From contig CM034412.1 in NCBI GenBank assembly GCA_019925095.2, forward strand, positions 3,162,001-3,226,000: a stretch of DNA of 64,000 bases, read 5' to 3'. The position numbers and the translations under genes were made by a program. Source of the stretch: Dendrolimus kikuchii (taxonomy: Eukaryota > Arthropoda > Insecta > Lepidoptera > Lasiocampidae). Shown piece after piece: positions 23,201 through 33,993 of the stretch (its first letter is position 1; each line of letters opens with the position of its first letter). The notes below the pieces were generated by a model. That model worked only from the letters and a program-made list of their open reading frames with translations. It ran no database searches and was not told the DNA's origin.

Positions 23201-26200
23201 TAGCGGCCCGGCGCGGTTTCACCCGCGCTCTGTCTGCTCCCGTGGTATATAGCGACATGTTATATAACCTATGACACTCCCTGTTAACGTAGCTTTCTAA
23301 CAGTAAAAGAATTTTTAAAATGGGTTTAGTAGATACGGAGATTACCCCCTACAACGTCACAAAGTCACAAACTTTACGTATTTATAATATTTATATAAAA
23401 TTATTAGACTAGGCATGTTTGCTGAAGAGTGTCTTTCGCCGCTTCTTCTCTTCAAGCCATTACATGTTGCGAAGCGGTGGTAAATTAGATTAGGCTCCCA
23501 TAAAGTAAATATTATTTAAACCATAAACAAAATTAAAACTAAATAATTAAAATGAACAAGTTGGCGGTAGGCTAAATAAAACTTTAACAATACTCGTTGA
23601 CACTTGATACCTTTGTCTTCCGTGATCACGGCCACTGAAAAGTGCCCGAAACGTCGGTATAACAAAAATCAAATAAATTACCGCTTAAAACCGTTGAAAC
23701 GTAGTTTTATTAAATAGAAGAAATATTTAATTTTTCAACATTTTGAAGGTACATCGACCAAACTGATTCCAGCTTCGGATTCAGCGCAGCGGAATACATC
23801 ATTATATAAATTCGTGAAGCAAAAACTTTGTACCCCTTTTTACAAAAAGTGCGGACGGAGGAGTATGAAATTTCGCACACTTATAGTTTATATAGAGGAG
23901 TGCAGAATGCAATTTTTTTTTTATTATGCATAAAAATCATTAAATCAATAAAAACACATTACATAAACTACCATGTATTTGACACACACACATATATATA
24001 CAACATACATACATACATACATAACTTCACGCCAGTGTAGGCACGTGCAACAGAGCGCCATTCAGGCTTATTCTTACACACCTCACTTGCTTCTTTGACA
24101 TTCATAACTCTTGTCATGCACGCTCGTCTGTTCCTAAGACTCCTGACATCACCTTCTGCTAGTACACGATCAATTTGATCATGGAAGGTGTGTCGTGGCC
24201 TTCCACGACTTCTGCATCCATCCACTTTTGCATTGTATATATATACTATTTTGTTTATTGTTCAAGTCAAATTAACAGTGTACCCTTGGCGAATTCTGTG
24301 ATTAGAGAAGTGTAGTCTTTGACAACAGAACCTTAATAATGTTCAAACTTATAATTTAAATTGATTATGGTCGTATTTCGACCACTGGGTGACCACTAGT
24401 AAGAATAGATGGGTGTGGTCAAAAGTACAGACCACTTTTTACTCTGTGGGCCGGTGTTATTAATAATGATGGATAATTATTAATAATTTGTATTCACACT
24501 TATAACATATACACATGTATATATAGTATTTCATTTTTTTGTTAGGTTAAAGTATCAATAGAATCCGGTCATCGTGTTGAATGGACTGAAGAAGCGAATT
24601 ATATGTTCAGACTGAGTGCTTTCAAAACGCATTTAAGAGAGTGGCTTCAAAACGGTAAGCGTGTTGGCTCTCATCTTATGATATTAGACGAATTTTTAGT
24701 GTTATCATTGAAGAAATGTGCTTATTTGCGTCATTTATTGATACCGTGACTTTTTTATCTAACTTAATAAGAGGGTAAAGCTTACGAAGTCATGGAAAAT
24801 GTGTCTAACTTTTGAACTATGCCATAGAAAATTCGGGAAAGATTCAAGCTCAAAAATCTTTTGATGAAAATTTTCAAAAATTTGTTTCAACAAGAAATTT
24901 ATATTCAGTAGTTGATATGTGAAGTATATGCGATTTTTTATTTATTATTTCCTCTCTCCGAGCGAAAGAGATTACTCGGGCTTATAACTTTTTAGGGATG
25001 TTTTGATTATTTTTTTTAATTTTTATGTTGCTCTGTTTTTATTTTCTTTTATACTTTATTCTTTTCAATACTGGTTTTGCAAAAAGTTATTTTTTATTGC
25101 TAACACATGTTTTTTTGCTTTCAAAACATTTATACATAATTTTATAATGTATATAAAATATGTTAATACATGTACTATATATATAACTTTTATACATTAC
25201 TATATACTTAGGCAATATCTTTTTAATACAGCTATCTATATATTGCTATTTTAAGCTTCTTGTACTACTTCTTATGGTTGCCATTCAGTTTTATGTAATA
25301 TTATTTTCTTTTTCTACTAATTTATTCCATCTAATTTTTTTACAGTGTAGGCTTATTTTCTATTTATTTTTCTTTTTTTTTATTGCAGGAGATCAGCCGA
25401 CAGGCAGACTGCCCACTTGATGGAAAGCGGTTACCATCGCCTATGGACATTTGCAACATCAAAGGTGCTACAAATGCGCTGCTGCTCTCTTGAGGGAGAC
25501 TGGAACCTGGTCACTAATGACGGAAAACAACTCAAGGTTGTTATGGCGACATACTTTAGACCAGGCGTGGTAGCTATCCAGTCGGGCAAATGCCCTACCA
25601 CCTGGCTGTGGGTTGTTTTGTCGCCTCTTACGACAGGCCGCCTCAACGCAGGAAATTGTATTCTTTCTCCGTTCCTATATTCTTACATATATACTAAATG
25701 TATACTTATATGTCCTATTGAGTATTTTCGATTAATGGCTGATTGGTTGAATTTTGACATTACTTGTATAGAGCTTATGTCAAATATTAACCGACAGTAA
25801 CGCAAATGAACGGTCAGTAAGATATAGTAACCGGCCATAAATAAGTTTATTGATTCTGTAGTCGAATAACATTGCAGTTGGAGACAGTTTATCTTGAAAT
25901 CATGGAATTTCATGGAATCATTCATTTGCAAGTTTTATATGTTTAATAAATATGGATATGGTTTGCATGTGAAAAGTTTCAGTCTAGCACTGAAATCCTT
26001 TTCAGAAGGTGTAATATCGCCGAGTAAATTTCAAAAGCAACTACAGGAGCAGTTGGATAATGATGTGTATTTCCCGGATATATCGGTCAGCAGGCCATCT
26101 TCAAGGGTCCATTGGGCTATTAGAGTGAGTATATTCAATATTTCTATCTATATGTAAGAAAACATATTTTGACATATCTATACAGATAAATAAAATTGAA

Positions 26201-29200
26201 GTGTTTTAAGCGCGGTAATTTATTTGATTTTTATTATTCCGATGTTTCGGCCACTTTTCAGTAGCCGTGATCACGGAAGACAAAGATGTCAGGTGTCAAT
26301 GAGATTTGTTAAAGTTTTATTTAGCCTACCGCCAACTTGTTTATTAATAATTAAATAATTATTAATGAACAATTATTTTTATAAATTGCGTCATGTTTTC
26401 CGTCGCTTATATAGTCTATTGCAGTTGTTTTTTTTTTAATAGCTTCAATGTACAGACACGGTATGCTTAGAATTGTATAATATTACAGATTAGTAATCTA
26501 ATGGGGTGACAATCGCTCTGTCTGCATAATTGTATTACGAATCTGACAAGTGTCAAGTTCTCAACAAGTGTTAGTATATACTTATTAGTTGAAATGAAAT
26601 GAATTAATTAATTTATAATAAAACTACGTTTTAACGGTTTTAAGCGTTGTTTTATTATGTATACAAGTCGCGAAAACTTAAGAAAATATTAATTAATTTA
26701 TTCTTTGGTTAGGATATTTGTCAGAAAAAATATAGTGCGATGTGCCATTTTAAATATGCAGTAATACTTTTAGGTGCCAAACGATCCAGACCAAAGTATA
26801 TATGTGTGGTTGGATGCATTGATAAATTATTTATCAGTGGTTGGATACCCTGATGACGATATGATGAAGTCAAGAGGTCGCCCATGGCCTGCAGACGTAC
26901 AGGTGCTTGGCAAAGACATACTCAAGTAAGGTCAGCTTTATCTACATTATTTCTGTAAGGCGATGTATTGCTACAAACACTTGATAACTTATCCTGTTAA
27001 TTATTATGAAGCCAAGAAATCTACACTTGACATCTGTTAATCCCAATCTGCAGTTATAAATAATAACAGCCCATAAACGTCCCACTGATGGAAAGTGGAA
27101 ACTGCACTTTATTTATAGCTGACCGGACAGTGTACCCGTCACGTTATCTAAGGTAGATTGGACAGATCGGTTATCGGTTTCATCTCGATGTTGTTCTTCA
27201 CCGATAGCACATGGTAATTGGTTTTCAAATTGGACAAGTACATTAACAATCTGCCTGTAAAACTTCAAGTTAAAATTTTGTTGTGTTTCGTTTTGCCACT
27301 TGTCTGTTGCCATTCGTTTTCCACTTGTCCGTTGCCAATCGTTTTATATTTTGTCCGTTGCCATTCATTTTCCACTCGTCCGTTACCATTCGTTTTGCCA
27401 CTTGTCCGTTACCATTCGTTTTATATTTTGTCCGTTGCCATTCATTTTCCACTTGTCCGTTACCATTCGTTTTATATTTTGTCCGTTGCCATTCATTTTC
27501 CACTTGTCCGTTACCATTCGTTTTGCCACTTGTCCGTTACCATTCGTTTTATATTTTGTCCGTTGCCATTCATTTTCCACTTGTCCGTTACCATTCGTTT
27601 TATATTTTGTCCGTTGCCATTCATTTTCCACTTGTCCGTTACCATTCGTTTTATATTTTGTCCGTTGCCATTCATTTTCCACTTGTCCGTTACCATTCGT
27701 TTTGCCACTTGTCCGTTACCATTCGTTTTATATTTTGCCCGTTGCCATTCATTTTCCACTTGTCCGTTACCATTCGTTTTATATTTTGTCCGTTGCCATT
27801 CATTTTCCACTTGTCCGTTACCATTCGTTTTATATTTTGTCCGTTGCCATTCATTTTCCACTTGTCCGTTACCATTCGTTTTATATTTTGTCCGTTGCCA
27901 TTCATTTTCCACTTGTCCGTTACCATTCGTTTTGCCACTTGTCCGTTACCATTCGTTTTATATTTTGTCCGTTGCCATTCATTTTCCACTTGTCCGTTAC
28001 CATTCGTTTTATATTTTGTCCGTTGCCATTCATTTTCCACTTGTCCGTTACCATTCGTTTTGCCACTTGTCCGTTACCATTCGTTTTATATTTTGTCCGT
28101 TGCCATTCATTTTCCACTTGTCCGTTACCATTCGTTTTATATTTTGTCCGTTGCCATTCATTTTCCACTTGTCCGTTACCATTCGTTTTGCCACTTGTCC
28201 GTTACCATTCGTTTTATATTTTGTCCGTTGCCATTCATTTTCCACTTGTCCGTTACCATTCGTTTTATATTTTGTCCGTTGCCATTCATTTTCCACTTGT
28301 CCGTTGCCATTCGTTTTGCCACTTGTCTGTTGCCATTCGTTTTCCACTTGTCCGTTGCCAATCGTTTTATATTTTGTCCGTTGCCATTCATTTTCCACTC
28401 GTCCGTTACCATTCGTTTTGCCACTTGTCCGTTACCATTCGTTTTATATTTTGTCCGTTACCATTCATTTTCCACTTGTCCGTTACCATTCGTTTTATAT
28501 TTTGTCCGTTGCCATTCATTTTCCACTTGTCCGTTACCATTCGTTTTGCCACTTGTCCGTTACCATTCGTTTTATATTTTGCCCGTTGCCATTCATTTTC
28601 CACTTGTCCGTTACCATTCGTTTTGCCACTTGTCCGTTACCATTCGTTTTATATTTTGTCCGTTGCCATTCATTTTCCACTTGTCCGTTACCATTCGTTT
28701 TGCCACTTGTCCGTTACCATTCGTTTTATATTTTGTCCGTTGCCATTCATTTTCCACTTGTCCGTTACCATTCGTTTTGCCACTTGTCCGTTACCATTCG
28801 TTTTATATTTTGTCCGTTGCCATTCATTTTCCACTTGTCCGTTACCATTCGTTTTATATTTTGTCCGTTGCCATTCATTTTCCACTTGTCCGTTACCATT
28901 CGTTTTGCCACTTGTCCGTTAGCATTCGTTTTATATTTTGTCCGTTACCATTCATTTTCCACTTGTCCGTTACCATTCGTTTTGCCACTTGTCCGTTACC
29001 ATTCGTTTTATATTTTGTCCGTTACCATTCATTTTCCACTTGTCCGTTACCATTCGTTTTGCCACTTGTCCGTTACCATTCGTTTTATATTTTGTCCGTT
29101 GCCATTCATTTTCCACTTGTCCGTTACCATTCGTTTTATATTTTGTCCGTTGCCATTCATTTTCCACTTGTCCGTTACCATTCGTTTTGCCACTTGTCCG

Positions 29201-32200
29201 TTACCATTCGTTTTATATTTTGTCCGTTGCCATTCATTTTCCACTTGTCCGTTACCATTCGTTTTATATTTTGTCCGTTGCCATTCATTTTCCACTTGTC
29301 CGTTACCATTCGTTTTGCCACTTGTCCGTTACCATTCGTTTTATATTTTGTCCGTTGCCATTCATTTTCCACTTGTCCGTTACCATTCGTTTTATATTTT
29401 GTCCGTTGCCATTCATTTTCCACTTGTCCGTTACCATTCGTTTTGCCACTTGTCCGTTACCATTCGTTTTATATTTTGTCCGTTGCCATTCATTTTCCAC
29501 TTGTCCGTTACCATTCGTTTTATATTTTGTCCGTTGCCATTCATTTTCCACTTGTCCGTTGCCATTCGTTTTGCCACTTGTCTGTTGCCATTCGTTTTCC
29601 ACTTGTCCGTTGCCAATCGTTTTATATTTTGTCCGTTGCCATTCATTTTCCACTCGTCCGTTACCATTCGTTTTGCCACTTGTCCGTTACCATTCGTTTT
29701 ATATTTTGTCCGTTACCATTCATTTTCCACTTGTCCGTTACCATTCGTTTTATATTTTGTCCGTTGCCATTCATTTTCCACTTGTCCGTTACCATTCGTT
29801 TTGCCACTTGTCCGTTACCATTCGTTTTATATTTTGCCCGTTGCCATTCATTTTCCACTTGTCCGTTACCATTCGTTTTGCCACTTGTCCGTTACCATTC
29901 GTTTTATATTTTGTCCGTTGCCATTCATTTTCCACTTGTCCGTTACCATTCGTTTTGCCACTTGTCCGTTACCATTCGTTTTATATTTTGTCCGTTGCCA
30001 TTCATTTTCCACTTGTCCGTTACCATTCGTTTTGCCACTTGTCCGTTACCATTCGTTTTATATTTTGTCCGTTGCCATTCATTTTCCACTTGTCCGTTAC
30101 CATTCGTTTTATATTTTGTCCGTTGCCATTCATTTTCCACTTGTCCGTTACCATTCGTTTTGCCACTTGTCCGTTAGCATTCGTTTTATATTTTGCCCGT
30201 TGCCATTCATTTTCCACTTGTCCGTTGCCATTCGTTTTGCAACTTGTCTGTTGCCATTCATTTTCCACTTGTCCGTTGCTATTCGTTTTTCCACTTGTCC
30301 GTTGCTATTCGTTTTTCCACTTGTCCGTTGCTATTCGTTTTTCCACTTGTCCGTTGAAGTTTCGCTTCTACTATGTGTCCCAGCGCACATTTCGATTTTT
30401 TTGTTTTCTGTATTGAAAGATTTTGGCCCGTACATGGACCACTCAGTTATAACCTTACTAATTATGTAGCAATAAATTATTCCACGTACGTGACGTAACA
30501 GTGTATAGTAAAGAGTTATATATCTATATGGGGTTTCCATGAAGGTTCCACGGCTTGTACTGGCCGGCGTTTTTGATGGCAATAAAATGGCACCCGCCAA
30601 GGCGCCTGGTCTGCCACTCTCACTGGACGGTGGACGGTGCCAAGATGTCCAAGTCGCTTGGCAACGTTGTGACGCCGGACAAGACTGGCGTGGGCCCGCA
30701 GGCTCTGAGGTACCTGTTGCTACGGGAAGCCACTATGGCGTATGACGCGAGTGAGTTCCATTTTTAAATTTTCGTTTGAGTCTCAATAAATAAAGATCAC
30801 GAAACTTTTTTATTTTTTTAATGTAGGTTTATGGCTTAGCCGTTAGGCCTTTAAGCCAAACCTTAGATTACAATATAGTTTCAGCATTTTCTTAAGCCTA
30901 TGTGCTGAACTGTAGGTTATCAACAGACGCCATTCAACGGAATTTTTTGATAACTCGAAAGGCCATATTTGACTATTCAGTTCACATTTCTCACAAAAAC
31001 ATATAATTACTACTCAAAAGCTATCAATATCATACAACTACTGTTAATTGTAGGGTTATTTTATACATCAGTACGACGCAAGACCACATCTCCTTTCAGT
31101 TCCCGCCAAAAACTCTATCGAAACATTTAATTTAAAATCCGCGCCAGTAAAGTAGCCAGGAATAGTAGATTGTTATACGAGAAGTGACAGTGACCTATTT
31201 AGGCATGAGATTGTTTGGCGCACGAGCATAGCGAGAGCGCTAATAGTTCGAGTGCCTAAATAGGCTTTTCATCCGGAAGTTAACACTGATTTTCGTTTCA
31301 AATATGAGGAAAGTAAATAAAAACTAGTTAAACAACTACTTCTCTAATGAAATCAGGCATTAAATCCATATGAAACGTCAGCTAAATTTCTTTTTCCGCG
31401 GCATTCTACCAGTCAGTATTTTTTGTCACGAATTATAGGAAATATTTAGCTCAAATTTACATAAATTAAATAATAATTTAGTGAAAAGTAATTTATAAGT
31501 ATAAAATGGTACCTACGCTCACGTATGGAAGCGAGAGTCGGGTATGGAAGAGAGAGCATGAAAGTAGAGTAAACGCGGTCGAGATGCGAGCACTGCGCAA
31601 AATCTGCGGAGTGACGCTCGCGGACCGCGTTCGAAATACCGAAGTAAGAAAGAGAGTTGCTCTGAAAGAGAGTGTCGGAGTGAAGGTATGGAAAGGAATG
31701 CTCCGGTGGTTCGGGCATGTGGAAAGAATGACTAAACAGAAATACAATGCAAAAATGGATGGATGCAGAAGTCGTGGAAGGCCACTTCACACCTTCCATG
31801 ATCAAATTGATCGTGTACTAGCAGAAGGTGATGTCAGGAGCCTTACGAACAGACGAGCGTGCATGACAAGAGCTTTGAATGACAAAGAAGCAAGTGACGT
31901 GTGTAAGAATAAGCCCGAATGGCGCTCTGTTGTTCGTGCCTACCCCGCAAGGGAATTGGTGTGAAGTTATGTATGTATGTATCATATATATTTTATTATC
32001 CAAATTTTTTACATTTTTCTTATAAAATATAAAAATTCATTTTTTTTTAAATATATACATTTATTTATAAAAAACTGATCTTCGCCGGCAGTGGGGCCTA
32101 GGGTCCAGGCTACCGGTGGTTAAGGCTCCAGACACAGGAATCTCCTCACAATACGGGCCGTGTCCAACAGAGCTGCCTTCTGCATCCGACCCTTCAACCA

Positions 32201-33944
32201 GATACCAAGCGAGAGCCTTTCAAGGTGGCGATCAAGGCTCTTCGGTATTAGTCCATTCACTGACACCACTATCGGTACTATGATTATAGAGTCCAGGTTC
32301 CACATAGCGGTAACCTCGTGAGCAAGATCAATATCAATATCAAGAGTTTTGTGGCGGGAACTGAAAGGGGATGTTGTGCTGTGCAGTTTTATTTTCTAAA
32401 AATGTGTAAAATTACTCTAAAATGAACAATAGTTGTAGGATATTGACAGTTTTCCAATCCATCCAACCATCCGTGCAGGAACGGAGAAAGAATACAATTT
32501 CCTGCGTTGGGGCGGCCTGTCGTAAGAGGCGATAAAATAACCCACCAGGTGGTAGGGTATTTGCCCGACTGGATGGCTACCACCCCTGGTCTAGAGTATG
32601 CCGCTATAACAACCTTGAGTTGTGTTCCGGTATTAGTGACCAGGTTCCAGACTCCCTTAAGAGAGCAGCAGCGCATTTGTAGCACTTTTGGTGTTGCAAA
32701 TATCCATAGGCGATGTTAACTGCCTTCCATCAAGTCACCCGTCTGCTTGTCTGCTGAACTCATGCAATAAAAAAAAAGTTTTTGAGTAGTGATTATGTGT
32801 TTTTGCGAGAAATGTGAACTATATAGCCATATGTGGCCTTTTGAGTCTTCACAAGAACTCAGTTTGAATGACGTCGATTGTAGCCTACAATACAACGGCG
32901 CCTGGCTTAAAGGCCTAATTGCCCGTAGCGGCCGGCGAGTTGCAATTCAGAAAAAATTGTAAAGTTTGAATATAGAAGCGCGCTCGCCAGTCGCCTTCCG
33001 TCAGCCCTAGAGTTGAGTCGTGTATTACGTTTATATTGTGTGGGATTTGTTACGAGTGAAGTAAAGGACTTTTAGTGATACAGACTTTTATTTATTTCCC
33101 GCTGTTCGACACGCCACGATTGGAGTCTAGCGAGTAATATATAATCGTAGACCTTACGAATTACAACATTGCCAAGCCTTAAACTTAAAAAAAAATCAAT
33201 GTCGAGTATAATAATAATAATATTTTTTAAAGATTTCAGTGAGACGAAACTTATAAATACAGTGAACGCAGAACTGGCTGATACTCTAGGGAATTTGGCC
33301 AGTCGCTGTTGCGGCGCCGCGCTCAACCCCAGGGGCGAGTTCCCGCCGTTGCATGCGCAGGAGTTGGCCGCGACCCAGCGCCAGGAGGTCGCAGCCCACC
33401 TGCTGGACAGGGTCGAGAGGTTGCCAGGTAATTTTATCTCATAACAATACAAGCGTTTGCCCGTGACTTCGTCCGTGTTGGACAGGTAACAAAAATTACA
33501 TTATGGGAGTATTACACAATACACACATACACGCACTCACCCATATATCACATATATATTATTATATTTATTGGTAACGCCATCTGGCGGTAAACGTCAT
33601 CCTACCCCCAATCCTTCCTCACCTCCGCGCGCATACGCCGCTTGCCGCTCGGTGGCACCTAAAAAAAGTGAAAATCGATCCCGCTCTGATCGCACGCGTG
33701 TGATGTGATAGTGCCGCTATTGTAAAGCCAAGGGAGATCAGATCACAGCCGGCCGGCCAGGAAGCCTTCAGCAGCTGTAGTCCAGGTAACCTAGATTCCG
33801 TTTCAGAAAGACGTTTGCCGCCCTAATACAGTCCATTAACAGCCGCACCAATTTATTATACATTATTCATATATATAATTACAATTATATAGTGTATGTA
33901 CGGTCATCAATCCCTATTATTAATATTATAAATGTGAAAGTAAC

Positions 33945-33993
<49 letters not shown>

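Larger units (their letters stand above)
32350..33192 (+). repeat. Repeat family B, split twice by later insertions
   Basis: Family-B pieces at 32350-32455, 32776-32923 and 33169-33192 join to the uninterrupted order seen at 39838-40105. The gaps are a family-A repeat (32456-32775) and a solo LTR (32924-33168). The A-rich 3' end stops about 40 bp before MARS2 exon 9. Confidence 0.88.

Noticed and set aside
25417..25800. A 127-codon frame and similar frames at 8.1-8.5, 32.4-32.7, 35.2-35.6, 43.3-43.6, 55.5-55.8 and 62.5-62.75 kb
   Set aside because: All fall in copies of the family-A repeat and have no protein-family features.
27281..30356. CRISPR or telomere-like repeat
   Set aside because: Repeats are adjacent without spacers, and the unit does not resemble the insect telomere TTAGG.
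27218..30469. A 1083-codon open frame (and 964-, 540- and 492-codon companions) that could be read as a large repetitive protein
   Set aside because: All frames translate the same 25/26-bp minisatellite, lie in an intron of MARS2, are open in all three forward frames because no unit has a stop, and shift register with each 25-bp unit. There is no start context, domain or codon bias.
33238..33244. TTTCAG as the MARS2 exon 9 acceptor
   Set aside because: It would put exon 9 out of frame with exon 8. The AAAG|AT junction restores the conserved reading frame.
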